From Monoplex corrugatus (Eukaryota > Mollusca > Gastropoda > Littorinimorpha > Ranellidae): a stretch of 64,000 nucleotides of DNA. The notes beneath the pieces are model-generated. The model saw nothing but the letters and a program-made list of their open reading frames with translations, did not search any database and had not been told where the DNA came from. The translations under genes and the position numbers were made by a program. The stretch spans positions 45,851,398-45,915,397 of the forward strand of contig JAPXFY010000022.1 in assembly GCA_030674185.1 (NCBI GenBank), read 5' to 3'. This document shows, in pieces, positions 1 to 12,500 of the stretch. Positions within the stretch are counted from its first letter, which is position 1; each line of letters starts with the position of its first letter.

Positions 1-270
1 CTGGATGAACTATAGACACTGGTTACTGGGTGAATATGATGAACAATAGACACTAGGTACTGGATGAACTATAGACACTGGTTACTGGGTGAATATGATG
101 AACAATAGACACTAGGTACTGGATGAACTATAGACACTGGTTACTGAGTGAATATGGTGAACAATAGACACTAGTTACTGGATGAACTATAGACACTGGT
201 TACTGGGTGAATATGGTGAACAATAGACACTAGTTACTGGATGAACTATAGACACTGGTTATTGGGTGAA
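1..270. repeat. 59-bp tandem repeat array (cut by window start)
   Basis: Units of 59 bp begin at 1, 60, 119, 178 and 237, each starting CTGGATGAACTATAGACACT. They differ by a few substitutions. The array ends near 270 and is followed by about 130 bp of unremarkable sequence. Confidence 0.95.
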
Positions 271-399
271 CCTGCAAGTGTTCGAAATGCAATGTTAGTG
301 AGACTTTCGTTCACTCTCCTTGGCTCCAAGACTATATAATAGTCACATAGTCTTTGCTCTGTTTGTCGGAGTACTCCTCCACGTTATTGCACGAGTTCT

Positions 400-423
400 T
401 ATACACACACTCTCACACACACA

Positions 424-490
<67 letters not shown>

Positions 491-893
491 CTCACGCACG
501 CACACACAACACACTTACACAAACACACACACAAACACAAACACAACACACACAAACACAAACACACACACACATACACACACATTCACATTCACATACA
601 CATACACACATATACACACACATACACACACAAACACACACACGCATGAACACACACACATGCATACACACATACACACACACTCACTCATGCACACACA
701 TACACACACACGCAAGTATGCACGCGCACGTACATACACACACACTCACTCACACACACATATGCACACACACATACACACATGCACAAACATATACATA
801 CACTCACATACACACACTGACACACACATGCAGGCACACACGCATGCACACATCCTCTCACATACACACACACTGCACGAACGCACGCGCGCA

Positions 894-961
<68 letters not shown>

Positions 962-1015
962 ATGATGATGACTGTAGAAAACCTTATTCTACATTCATCT
1001 CACGCGCGCGCGCAC

Positions 1016-1103
<88 letters not shown>

Positions 1104-1110
1104 ATGATGA
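400..1110. repeat. complex (CA)n microsatellite
   Basis: Near-continuous CACA with CATA, CACG and CAAA variants. A short non-repetitive spacer (ATGATGATGACTGTAGAAAA) at about 962 recurs in similar form at 1101, so the block contains an internal duplication of about 140 bp. Long open frames here are products of the repeat. Confidence 0.95.
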
Positions 1111-1179
1111 TTGCAGAAAACCTTGTTCATCATTCATCTCTCCGTCACACATCTCGCAGTGAACCCTCCCCACCTTCCC

Positions 1180-1823
1180 TCCTCCTTCCTTCCCCCTCTC
1201 TGTCTCTCTTTTTCTCTCTCTGTCTTTCCCTCTCTTTCTCTCCCCCTCTCTTTTTCTCTCTCTCTCTCTTTCTCTCTCTTTCTCCCTCTCTCTGCCTTTC
1301 CCTCTCTCTTTCTCTCCCCCTCTCTTTTCTCTCTCCCTCTCTCTCCCCTCTCACTGTCTCTGTCTCTTTGTCTCTGTCTGTCTGTCTCTCTCTCTCTGTG
1401 TCTCTGTCTGTCTGTCTCTCTCCCTCTCCGTCTCTGTCTGTCTCTCTCTCTCTCTCTCTGTCCCTCTCCTCTCTCTCTTCTCTCTCTGTCTTTCTTTCTC
1501 TCTTTTCTCTCTCTCCTCTCTCTTTCCTCTTCTTCTCTTTCTTTGTCTTTCTCTGTCTGTGTGTGTCTCTCTCCACCCCTTCTCTCTTTCTCTTTCTCTC
1601 TCCCTTCTCTCTCTCTGTCCCCTTCTCTTTCTCTTTCTCTCTCTCTCTCTCCCCCCCGTCTCTTTCTCTCTCTGTCTCTCTCTCACTCTCTCTCTTTCTC
1701 TCTCTCTCTTTTCTGTCTCTCGCTCTCTCTCCCCCTTCTCTTTCTCTTTCTCTGTCGCTCTCTCTGTCTCTTTCTCTCTCTCTGTCTCTGTCCTTCTCTG
1801 TCTGTCTCTCGGCTCTCTCTCTC

Positions 1824-1865
<42 letters not shown>

Positions 1866-1895
1866 TTATCTCTCTCTCTCTATCTGTCTGTTTCA
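1180..1895. repeat. (CT)n/(TCTG)n polypyrimidine tract
   Basis: About 700 bp of nearly pure pyrimidine on the + strand, built of TCTC, TTTCTC and TCTG units. The flanks (1101-1180 and 1905-2030) are short low-copy sequence without a gene. Confidence 0.95.
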
Positions 1896-2084
1896 CGCAC
1901 GCACGCACACATGATGGTTACAATAATTGCAGCCAACCCAGTTCTTTATTTTACTTACGGTCACTGACCTCCCACTGAATTCTCTCCTCCCTCCGCCCCC
2001 TCACCACCACACCACCCTCTCTCTTTCACATACACACGCGTCCGCGCGTGCACGCACACCTTTTCTTCTGTTTTATATATATAT

Positions 2085-2282
2085 ATTATATACACACACA
2101 CACGCACGCACTCTCCCACGCACACATACATACGCGCGCGCGCATACACACATACACACACATACAACCATATACAACCACACTCACACACACACACACA
2201 CGCACACACACGCACACATACACACGCACACACACACACACCACGCACACACTCACACACACGCACACATACACACACACCA

Positions 2283-2362
<80 letters not shown>
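2085..2362. repeat. (CA)n microsatellite with CACG variants
   Basis: Follows a short (TA)n at 2072-2092. The final 75 bp is uninterrupted CA. Confidence 0.95.
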
Positions 2363-2363
<1 letters not shown>

Positions 2364-2374
2364 TAGGCTTGTCT

Positions 2375-3150
2375 CGTCTGTTTGGTCTGTTTGTTTCTCT
2401 GTCTGTCTATCTGTCTGTCTGTCTATCTGTCTGTTTATCTGTCTGTCTGTTTATCTGTCTGCTTATCTATCTGTCTGCTTATCTATCTGTCTGTCTGTTT
2501 ATCTGTCTGTTTATTTGTTATTTGTCGGTCTGTCTATCTATCTGTCTGTTTATTTGTCTGTCTGTTTATCTGTCTGTCTGTTTATCTGTCTGTCTGTTTA
2601 TCTGTCTGTCTGTCTGTTTATATGTGTCTGTTTATCTGTCTATCTGTCTGTCTGTTTATCTGTCTGTCTGTTTATCTGTCTGTCTGTTTATCTGTCTGTC
2701 TGTTTATCTGTCTGTGTCTGTGTTTGTTTATCTGTCTGTCTGTCTGTCTATTTGTCTGTCTGTTTATCTGTCTGTATGTTTATCTATCTCTTTATCTGTC
2801 TGTCTGTTTATCTGTCTGTTTGTTTATCTGTCTGTCTGTCTGTTTGTTTATCTGTCTGTTTATCTGTCTGTCTGTCTGTTTATCTGTCTGTCATCTGTCT
2901 GTGTGCCATCTCTGTCTGTCTGTTTATCTGTGTGTTTGTCTGTCTGTCTGTCTGTTGATCTGTCTGTGTGTTTATCTGTCTGTCTGTCTGTTTATCTGTC
3001 TGTTTATCTGTCTGTCTGTTTATCTGTCTGTCTGTTTATCTGTCTGTCTGTTTATCTGTCTGTCTGTTTATCTGTCTTTTTATCTCTGTCCGTCTGCCTA
3101 CCTGTCTGTCTCCCTGTCTGTCTACCTGTCTGCTTGCCTGCCTGTCATGT
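2375..3150. repeat. (TCTG)n/(TTTATCTG)n tetranucleotide array
   Basis: Almost 800 bp of TCTGTCTG, TTTATCTG and TATCTGTC units. The three frames give Cys/Leu/Ser-rich open frames over 300 codons long that have no codon bias other than the repeat. Confidence 0.95.
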
Positions 3151-3440
3151 TTGTTTGTCAGTGGAGCGTTTTGTTTGGTTTAGGAGTTCCCCCGCTGTGT
3201 GAAGCAAAGACCGAAGTGCAGATCCCCCAAGGGCGGAAAAAAACAGCTACGGTGTTGATGTTGTGCTTGTACCCCGCTGTATTCAGACCCCGTCAAGCTT
3301 GTTTTCCTATCATTAGGCAGATCTTGTGTATCAGTGAGGCCAACACCACAGCCAGAAAAAAAAAGTGAGATCAGAGGGAAAGGGAGAGAAACAGAGAGAG
3401 TGGAGAGAGACGGAGCGAGGGAGGGAGAGAGAGAGAGGAG
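3150..3440. other. low-copy sequence, no gene seen
   Basis: About 290 bp between two arrays. Pieces such as AGATCCCCCAAGGGCGG look ordinary, and no splice-framed coding or RNA signal is visible. Confidence 0.5.
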
Positions 3441-6243
3441 GGGGGGGGGTGTTTTTGCCATCTAATGAGAGAGAGAGAGAGAGGTGTTGTTGCCATCTAA
3501 TGAGAGAGAGAGAGATGTTGTTGCCATCTAATGAGAGAGATAGAGATGTTGTTGCCATCTGATGAGAGAGAGAGAGATGTTGTTGCCATCCAATGAGAGA
3601 GAGAGATATATTATTGCCATCTAATGAGAGAGAAAGAGAGGTGTTGTTGCCATCTAATGAGAGAGAAAGAGAGGTGTTGTTGCCATCTAATGAGAGAGAG
3701 AGAGAGATGTTGTTGCCATCCAATGAGAGAGAGAGAGAGATGTTGTTGCCATCTGATGAGAGAGAAAGAGAGGTGTTGTTGCCATCTAATGAGAGAGAGA
3801 GAGAGATGTTGTTGCCATCTAATGAGAGAGAGAGAGAGATATGCAGTTGCCATCTAATGAGAGAAAGAGAGAGATGTTGCCATCTAATGAGAGAGAAAGA
3901 GAGAGATGTTGCCATCTAATGAGAGAAAGAGAGATGTTGCCATCTAATGAGAGAGATAGAGATGTTGTTGCTATCTAATGAGAGAGATAGAGATGTTGTT
4001 GCCATCTAATGAGAGAGAAAGAGAGGTGTTGTTGCCATCTAATGAGAGAGAGAGAGAGATGTTGTTGCCATCCAATGAGGAGAGAGAGAGAGATGTTGTT
4101 GCCATCTGATGAGAGAGAAAGAGAGGTGTTGTTGCCATCTAATGAGAGAGAGAGAGATGTTGTTGCCATCTAATGAGAGAGAGAGAGAGATATGCAGTTG
4201 CCATCTAATGAGAGAAAGAGAGAGATGTTGCCATCTAATGAGAGAGAAAGAGAGAGATGTTGCCATCTAATGAGAGAAAGAGAGATGTTGCCATCTAATG
4301 AGAGAGATAGAGATGTTGTTGCTATCTAATGAGAGAGATAGAGATGTTGTTGCCATCTAATGAGAGAGAGAGAGATGTTGTTGCCATCCAATGAGAGAGA
4401 GAGATATATTATTGCCATCTAATGAGAGAGAAAGAGAGGTGTTGTTGCCATCTAATGAGAGAGAAAGAGAGGTGTTGTTGCCATCTAATGAGAGAGAGAG
4501 AGAGATGTTGTTGCCATCCAATGAGAGAGAGAGAGAGATGTTGTTGCCATCTGATGAGAGAGAAAGAGAGGTGTTGTTGCCATCTAATGAGAGAGAGAGA
4601 GATGTTGTTGCCATCTAATGAGAGAGAGAGAGAGATATGCAGTTGCCATCTAATGAGAGAAAGAGAGAGATGTTGCCATCTAATGAGAGAGAAAGAGAGA
4701 GATGTTGCCATCTAATGAGAGAAAGAGAGATGTTGCCATCTAATGAGAGAGATAGAGATGTTGTTGCTATCTAATGAGAGCGATAGAGATGTTGTTGCCA
4801 TCTAATGAGAGAGAGAGAGATGTTGTTGCCATCCAATGAGAGAGAGAGATATATTATTGCCATCTAATGAGAGAGAAAGAGAGGTGTTGTTGCCATCTAA
4901 TGAGAGAGAAAGAGAGGTGTTGTTGCCATCTAATGAGAGAGAGAGAGAGAGAGATGTTGTTGCCATCCAATGAGAGAGAGAGAGAGATGTTGTTGCCATC
5001 TAATGAGAGAGAAAGAGAGGTGTTGTTGCCATCCAATGAGAGAGAGAGAGAGATGTTGTTGCCATCTAATGAGAGAGAAAGAGAGGTGTTGTTGCCATCT
5101 AATGAGAGAAAGAGAGAGATGTTGTTGCCATCTAATGAGAGAGATAGAGATGTTGTTGCCATCTAATGAGAGAGAGAGAGATGTTGTTGCCATCCAATGA
5201 GAGAGAGAGATATATTATTGCCATCTAATGAGAGAGAAAGAGAGGTGTTGTTGCCATCTAATGAGAGAGAAAGAGAGGTGTTGTTGCCATCTAATGAGAG
5301 AGAGAGAGAGAGAGATGTTGTTGCCATCCAATGAGAGAGAGAGAGAGATGTTGTTGCCATCTAATGAGAGAGAAAGAGAGGTGTTGTTGCCATCTAATGA
5401 GAGAAAGAGAGAGATGTTGTTGCCATCCATTGAGAGAGAGAGAGGTGTTGTTGCCATCTAATGAGAGAGAGAGAGAGAGATGTTGCCATCTAATGAGAGA
5501 GAAAGAGAGAGTTTGCCATCTAATGAGAGAGAAAGAGAGATATGTTGCCATCTAATGAGAGAGAGAAAGAGAGATGTTGTTGCCATCCATTGAGAGAGAG
5601 AGAGGTGTTGTTGCCATCTAATGAGAGAGAGAGAGAGATGTTGTTGCCATCTAATGAGAGAGAAAGAGAGAGATGTTGCCATCTAATGAGAGAGAAAGAG
5701 AGATATGTTGCCATCTAATGAGAGAGAGAGAGATATTGTTGCCATCTAATGAGAGAGAAAGAGAGATATTATTGCCATCTAATGAGAGAGAGAGATATGT
5801 TGCCATCTAATGAGAGAGAAAGAGAGATATGTTGCCATCTTAATGAGAGAAAGAGAGATGTTGCCATCTAATGAGAGAGATAGAGATGTTGTTGTTGCCA
5901 TCTAATGAGAGAGACAGAAAGAGACAGACAGACAGAGAAGAGATGTTGTTGTTGCCATCTAATGAGAGAGACAGAAAGAGACAGACAGACAGAGAAGAGA
6001 TGTTGTTGTTGCCATCTAATGAGAGAGACAGAAAGAGACAGACAGACAGAGAGAAATTTGCTGTTGCCATCTAATGAGAGAGAGAGAGAAACGTGTTGTT
6101 GCCGTCTGAGAGAGAGAGAAAGAGAGAGAGAGATATGCAGTTGCCATCTAATGAGAGAAAGAGAGAGATGTTGCCATCTAATGAGAGAGAAAGAGATGTT
6201 GCCATCTAATGAGAGAAAAAGATAGATGTTGCCATCTAATGAG

Positions 6244-6274
<31 letters not shown>

Positions 6275-6480
6275 TGTTGTTGTCATCTGATGTGAGAGAG
6301 AGAGAACAGAGAGAAATATGTTGTTGACATCTAATGAAAGAGAGAGAGAGAGAGATGTCGCCATCTAATGAGAGAAAGAAAGACAGATAGACAGACGGAG
6401 AGAAATATGTTGTTACCATCTAATATGTGTGTGTGTGAGAGAGAGAGAGAGAAATGTGTTGTCGCCATCTAATGACAGAC
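3440..6480. repeat. about 30-bp minisatellite (GTTGCCATCTAATGAGAGAG) with higher-order structure
   Basis: About 100 copies of a unit made of TGTTGTTGCCATCTAATGAG plus a variable (GA)n tail. Marker variants recur at regular distances: TATATTATTGCC at about 3606, 4404, 4850 and 5211, and ATATGCAGTTGCC at about 3840, 4190 and 4636, which shows block duplication. The last part (5880-6060) carries a GACAGAAAGAGACAGACAGA insert in three consecutive units. Confidence 0.97.
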
Positions 6481-6489
6481 AGAGAGAAA

Positions 6490-7440
6490 TATGTTGTTGC
6501 AATCTACTGAAACATATTGAGAAAGATTGCATGCAAGATGTAGGAAAGAAAGTGACAGGTTGTAAGAGATTGTAAGAAAAACGATGGAAAAGATGAAGAG
6601 ATAGGGGCGGAGGGGAGAAAACAGATGGGAGAGATTATGAGAGAAAGATAATTAATGTGAAAGATGAGAGGCACAGGATGAAATAGATGAACGGCTGTAG
6701 GAGATAATTAATGTGAAAGATGATGATGAAGATTAAGAGATAAGGAGAAAGAGAGAGAGAGAGAGAGAAAAGATGGAGATATTACGAGAGAGAGAGAGAG
6801 AGGAGAGAGAAGGAGAGACAGACACAGACAGAGAGAGAAAGACATACAGAGGCAAAGAGAGAGAGAGAAAAGATGGAGATATTACGAGAGAGAAAGAGGA
6901 GAGAGAAGGAGAGACAGACAGACAGACACAGACAGAGAGAGAGAGAAAGACATACAGAGGCAAAGAGAGAGAGAGAGAGAGAGAAAAGATGGAGATATTA
7001 CGAGAGAGAGAGAGAGGAGAGAGAAGGAGAGACAGACAGACAAACAGACACACACAGAGAGAAAGACATACAGAGGTAAAGAGAGAGAGAGAGAGAGAAA
7101 AGATATTACGAGAGAGAGAGAAGGAGAGACAGACAGACAAACAGACACACACAGAGAGAAAGACATACAGAGGCAAAGAGAGAGAAAAGATGGAGATATT
7201 ACGAGAGAGAGAGAAGGAGAGACAGACAGACAGACAGACACAGACAGAGAGAGAGAGAGAAAGACATACAGAGGCAAAGAGAGAAAGAGAGAAAAGATGG
7301 AGATATTACGAGAGAGAGAGAGAGGAGAGAGAAGGAGAGACAGACAGACAGACACAGAGAGAGAGAGAGAGAAAGACATACAGAGGCAAAGAGAGAGAGA
7401 GAAACACAGACAATGAAGAGAAAGAGAGAGAGTGTGTGTG
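6490..7440. repeat. purine-rich minisatellite, about 90-115 bp unit
   Basis: Six units anchored on AAAAGATGGAGATATTACGAG (about 6770, 6868, 6985, 7098, 7186, 7297). Each continues through GACAGACAGACA and AAAGACATACAGAGGCAAAG. The stretch 6490-6770 is degenerate and purine-rich and shares AGATTGTAAGAAA-type words with 7540-7700 and 9340-9520. Confidence 0.9.
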
Positions 7441-8080
7441 TATGTGTGTGTGTGTGTGTCTGGCTATTTACTGAGACCCGATTGGAAAGATCACGTGAAC
7501 AATGTAGTAGGAGGGGAGGGGGTGGCGGGGTAACTGGTGCTAAGAGATTATCTCAAAGACGACGAGGAACACTTAAGAGACAGGGAATGGAAGGAACAAG
7601 ATTTAGATATCATCACAGAGAGAGTGACTTAGGGAGGAAATGTGGAGGACTTGAACAAGATATGAAAGACTGTGAGAGATTATAAGAAAGATGATGACGA
7701 AGATAAAGAGAGAAGTAGGCAAAGCAGACAGAGAAAAATGGAGACATTTTGAGAGAGAAAGAGATAGACACAGAGAGAGAGAGAGAGAGAGAAAGAACGA
7801 GAGAGAGAGAGACCGACAGGCAGACAGAGAGGTTAGTGATGAAAAGGACGATCTGTAAAGGGAACGGTGACAGGATGTTAAAGATTTTTTTTTTACAAAG
7901 TTTGGAGTTTGTTTATATTGATATTCATTTTCATTTCTTTTGTCACAGACGATTTATCGTGAAACTCTGGTTGCTGTTCCTTTTGAAAGCGCTCGTCACA
8001 GTGCACAACCACCCAATTTCTTTTCTTCCCCCCACCCCCCCCACCCTTCTTTCTTTCAGGGCTTAAAACGTTCCGCGTCT

Positions 8081-8113
<33 letters not shown>

Positions 8114-8240
8114 AAAGGAGCAAGGCATCCGTGATCGGCTTGCAAGCGTTCATAGCAACGGCGCGCAAGTTATGGCCCCTGATTTGCCCCCCCCCCCCCC
8201 CCGGATCCCCCTAGTTTCAGTGTTTTCTTCCTCCTGTTTT
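7440..8240. other. degenerate repeat and retroposon-like debris
   Basis: A GT tract is followed by purine-rich degenerate sequence to 7870. Then comes a segment (7915-8020: TTTCTTTTGTCACAG through GAAAGCGCTCGTCACAGTGCAC) with a related copy at 55935-56030, a poly-A run at 8083-8110, and a C run at 8187-8202. No coding evidence. Confidence 0.6.
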
Positions 8241-8244
8241 AAGC

Positions 8245-8345
8245 CCTGTTCTTTCTTCTTTCTTTCTTTCTTTCTTTCTTTCCTTTAACTTTAAACAGGC
8301 AAGAAGGCTAATTGGCCTTCAAGGCTAGGGACCTGGGAATTCAGC
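8245..8345 (-). mobile_element. 3' end of a tRNA-type SINE with (GAAA)n tail
   Basis: The AAGGCTAATTGGCCTTCAAGG and GGACCTGGGAATTC words match the SINE 3' part at 56345-56400 in the same orientation. On the minus strand it ends in a (GAAA)n-type tail, here the TTTC run at 8258-8281. Truncated fragment. Confidence 0.6.
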
Positions 8346-8650
8346 CTATCTCTCGTGAGGGGGTCAAAGGGTTAAGTTTTTGCAGTTGATGGATAGGGCG
8401 CGGAAGTCAAAGGGTTAAGTTTTTTTTTGCAGTTGGGTGGATAGGGTGCGGGAGTCAAAAGGGTTAAGTTCTTGCAGTTGGTGGATAGGGTGCGGGAGTC
8501 AAAGGGTTATGTATTTTTTGCAGTTGGTGGATAGGGCGCGGGAGTCAAAAGGGTTAAGTTCTTGCAGTTGGTGGATAGGGTGCGGGAGTCAAAAGGGTTG
8601 TCTTTTTTGCAGTTGGTGGATAGGGCGCGGGAGTCAAAGGGTTAAGTGAA
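8345..8650 (-). repeat. tandem array of TTAA-element half units
   Basis: About seven copies of a 40-50 bp unit, GGGTTAAGTTTTTGCAGTTG plus a GTGGATAGGGYGCGGGAGTC-like part. This is the short outer unit of the TTAA foldback element seen elsewhere, here without the palindromic core. Confidence 0.8.
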
Positions 8651-9707
8651 AAGAAGAGAGAGAAAGAATTGATATCAAAGATTTTGAAAGATACAAGAGG
8701 ACGAGATGAACGGTTGAAAGAGATATCCCCCTCCCCCTTCACCAATTCCGAATATTCTGGGATGTGTGGATGCCTGTTGTTCTGTCCACACTGTGTCTCT
8801 AGACAGAGTGAAGTGGGGGGGGGGGGGAGAAATAATGAACGGTGTTTGTGGGAGGACGTGAAAATTGTAAGAGATTGGATGAAAGATAATGAGCAAATTT
8901 AAGGGAGAGATATGGAGGAAAGGGAGAGAAAAGATGGAAAGATTACGACAGAAAGAGAGATAGCAGAGAGAGAGAGACAGACAGAGAAAGACTATACACA
9001 CACACAGAGTGAGCGAGAGAGAGGGAGAGAGAGAGGCAGACAGACGGACTGAGACAGAGAGAAAGAGACAGACAGAGAGACAGAGAAAGAAAGATTATAC
9101 ACACACACACAACGCGCGCACGCACACACACACCTACACACACACCCAGACAGAGTGAGAGACAGACAGACAGACAGACGGACAGAGATAAGAGAAAGAG
9201 ACAGACAGAGAAAGATTATACACAGAGAAAGTGAGCGAGAGAGAGAGACAGACGGGCAGACAGACAGTAAGACAGACAGACAGACAGAGAGGTTATAGTT
9301 ACTTTATGAGACATAACAAGAAAGATATGAAACAAATGAGAGAGAGGGTGACAGGTTGTAAAAGATTATCACAAAAAGACAGCGAGGAAGATCTAAGAGA
9401 CAGAGAGGGAAGGGGAGAGAACGAGACGGAAAAAGTTACGACAGAGTGAGTGAGTGAGTGAGTGAGTGGGTTAACGTGAATTGTGAAAGGCTGTCACAGA
9501 TTATAAGAAACATGACGACAAAAATCAGGAGTCAAGTAGGGGGGGGGGGGGGCGCTGGGGATGAAGAGAGAGAAGGGAAGGGGGGGTGACAAAGACAGAG
9601 AGAGAGGAAGGGTGGTGGTGGTAGTATTAATGTATGAGACTTAATGAGAAAGGCCATATGAATTATATGAGACAGACGATGACAAGTGCCCAGAGAGTAT
9701 CAAAAAC

Positions 9708-9740
<33 letters not shown>
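8650..9740. repeat. purine-rich simple and degenerate repeats
   Basis: GAGA, GACA and CACA tracts (8940-9290) sit among degenerate purine-rich copies of words such as AGGTTGTAAAAGATTATCAC. (GAGT)n lies near 9448 and G-runs near 8816 and 9540. No gene seen. Confidence 0.8.
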
Positions 9741-10470
9741 TTGGCTGGCTCTTCGTGGCTTGCTGTCCAATTCCTCATAGCTGGCTGTCCGGCTCCTCGT
9801 GGCTGGCTGTCTGGTTCCTTGTGTCTCGTCAGGTCTGGCTCCTCGTGGCTGTCCAGCTTCTCATGGTTGGCCGTCTGGCTGGCTCCTCAAGGTTGGCTGT
9901 CTGGTTTCATCATGGATGGCTGTCTGGCTCTTCATGACTGGCTCCTCCTGGCTGGCTGGCTCCTCATGGTTGGCTGGCTGGCTCCTCATGGTTGGCTGGC
10001 TTCTCATGGTTGGCTGGCTCCTCCTGGGTGGCTGGCTCCTCCTGGGTGGCTGGCTCATTGCTGTCTGGATCCTTCTGGCTGGCTGGCTCATCATGGCTGG
10101 GTGGCTCCTCATGGCTGGCTGGCTGGATCCTCTTGGCTGGCTGGCTGGATCATCTTGGCTGGCTGTCTGGCTGGCTGTCCCTCATGGCTGTCTGGCCAGC
10201 TCCTCGTGGCTGGTTGGCTGGCTCCTCATGGCTGTCTGGTTTGTTATGAATGGCCGTTTGGCTCCTCATGGCTGGCTCATGACTGGCTGGCTGGCTTCTC
10301 ATGGATGGCTGTCTAGCTGCTCATGGTTGGCTGTTTGGTTCTTCATGGCTGGCTGGCTGGCTGGCTTTTCCAGTTGCCTGGCTTCACTTGTGGCTTGCTC
10401 TTTATGGCTGACTGGCTCTTCCTGGCTGGTTGACTGGCTGGTCCTGGCTGGCTAACTGGTTGACTGGCTC
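9740..10470. repeat. degenerate (GGCT)n minisatellite
   Basis: Repeats of GGCTGGCTGGCTCCTCATGG with variants. Trp/Leu/Gly-rich frames over 200 codons arise from the repeat and are open in more than one frame, so I do not call a protein. Confidence 0.9.
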
Positions 10471-11055
10471 TTACAATAAGAAAACAGGAGACAGAGGGCA
10501 GCAGAGGGATGCTGTCACAAGCCGTAGGTGCAGAGACTGAACACATAGAAGGAAAAAATACTTGACATTTTAATGCCAGGCCGCTGACCTGTCTGCAACT
10601 AGTGCAAGTATTGTATAAGCACATAGACAGAAAAATATCACTAATGCAACTCTTTAAAACAAGAAAATAAGTCGACACTTAAACAAAGTTTTGTTTGTTT
10701 GATTGTTTGCTTTGTTTGTTTGTTTGTTTGTTTGTTTGTTTTTTGCTGCAGCAAAAACAAATTAAGCTTGTAGTTACATGAAGTGTATCATCTTCAAACG
10801 AAAAATCGACGCTTAAAAAAAACTTTTGGCTTTGTAATGGAAAAAAACAATTAAACCAGTGTAACAACATCAAGTGTATTGTCTCCAGACAACAACTCGG
10901 CTCTTAAAAGCAATTTAACTTTTGGCATTGTAACGAAGAAACAGATTTCCTTTCATTTACACAAAGTATTCCTTTTCTTTTCCCAGTTTCAAAGCATAAA
11001 AGTTAAACATCGTTGCATTTTTCAGTATGTCACGGGGTTCATTTTTCAACGGATA
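10470..11055. other. AT-rich low-copy sequence with a (TTTG)n tract
   Basis: Holds (TTTG)n at 10689-10742. Two related blocks of AACTTTTGGCTTTGTAATGG type (about 10750-10870 and 10876-10950) look like an old tandem duplication. No coding signal. Confidence 0.6.
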
Positions 11056-11059
11056 TTGA

Positions 11060-11166
11060 TCTCTCTGTCTGTCTGTCTGCCTGTCTGTCTGTCTGTCTGT
11101 CTGTCTCTCTTTCCCTCTCTGTCTATATCTGTCTCTCTGTCTCTGTCTGTCTGTCTGTCTCTCTCT

Positions 11167-11216
<50 letters not shown>

Positions 11217-11308
11217 GCTTGCGCGCGGGGACATTGTCTCTCTTGTTTCTCTCTCTCTCTCTCCTCTCTCTCTCCTCTCTCTCTCTTTCTTCTCTTTCTC
11301 TCTCTTCT

Positions 11309-11384
<76 letters not shown>

Positions 11385-11809
11385 CTCTCTCTCTCTCTCT
11401 CTCTCTCGTGTTTTGGTGACGTGCATTTTTGTCTGTAGCTGTGTTTGTGTCTTAGCGTGTGTATGTCTCTGTGTGCGCGCGCGCGCGTGTGTGTGTGTGT
11501 GTGTGTGCGTGCGTGCGTGTGTCTGTGTGTGTGCGTGTATGTGTGTGTATGTGTGTGTGTGTGTGTGTATGTGTGTGTGAAAGAGAGAGAAACAGAAAGA
11601 CAGAGAGAGAGAAAGAGAGAGAGAAACAGAAAGACAGAGAGAGAGAAACAGAAAGGCAGAGAGAGAGGGAGAGAGAAAGACAAAGAGAGGCCCAGAGAGA
11701 GACAGAGGGAGACAGAGAGAGACAGAGGGTAAGCCAGAGACACAGAGAGAGACAGAGACACACAGAGAGAGATACAGCGAGAGAGAGACAGAAAGACAGA
11801 GAGAAAGAC

Positions 11810-11844
<35 letters not shown>

Positions 11845-11907
11845 GAAACAGACAAAGAGAGACAGACAGATAGAGAGAGACAGAGAGAGAGAGTCAGACA
11901 GACAGAC

Positions 11908-11938
<31 letters not shown>

Positions 11939-12005
11939 AAAAAAGAGACAGAGAAAGAGAGAGACAGAGACACAGAGAAAGAGAGAGGCACACACACACA
12001 CACAC
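11060..12005. repeat. (CT)n, (GT)n and (GA)n compound microsatellite
   Basis: Polypyrimidine 11060-11408, a short spacer, GT-rich 11445-11580, then purine-rich GAGA/GACA to about 11985. The succession of polypyrimidine and polypurine strands could allow extended self-pairing. Confidence 0.95.
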
Positions 12006-12339
12006 ATCGTTCGATTCAACAACGCTCCCCTGATGAATTTTACTTCGTGGCGCGGATGTGGTAACTACAAGACCTGTGAAAAAGTCTGTGTTCTGTACAA
12101 ACATTTGTTTGTCCTGGCCTTAGGGGCATTTTGTGCCGCCAGGTTTTTCCCCTCTTTCCCATTCCTCTCCACCTTCCTTCTCTATCGATTTCCCATCACC
12201 ACCATACAGTCAACTAGTTTATAAACACACCCCTCTGCACTCTTCATCGCTATCTCTATGGGTGTGTGCCCAGTGTTGTATTGCAGGACGAGCTAGGAGC
12301 TGTGCCTCAAGTTTTTTTCTTCGAGTTAAGGTGGTAGAT

Positions 12340-12500
12340 TGGAGTGTTTCGTGTGTGTGTGTGTGTGTCCGTGTCTGTGTGTGTGTGTGTGTGTGTCTGT
12401 GTGTGTGTGTGTGTGTGTATGTGTGTTGGTGTGTGTGTGTCTCTCTCTGTGTGTCGTGTGTGTGTCTGTGTGCATATATGTGTGTGTGTCTGTGTGAATG
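12340..12500. repeat. (GT)n microsatellite
   Basis: GTGT with GTCT interruptions. The preceding 12005-12340 is low-copy sequence without a recognisable gene. Confidence 0.9.

Noticed and set aside
2048..3368. Cys/Leu/Ser-rich open frames of 300-380 codons
   Set aside because: Products of CA and TCTG repeats; not protein-like.
3440..6480. CRISPR-like array of about 30-bp repeats
   Set aside because: There are no unique spacers; units are contiguous and differ by purine tails. The context is eukaryotic.
9741..10455. Trp/Gly/Leu-rich open frames of about 200 codons resembling membrane segments
   Set aside because: They arise from the GGCTGGCTCCTCATGG repeat in more than one frame.
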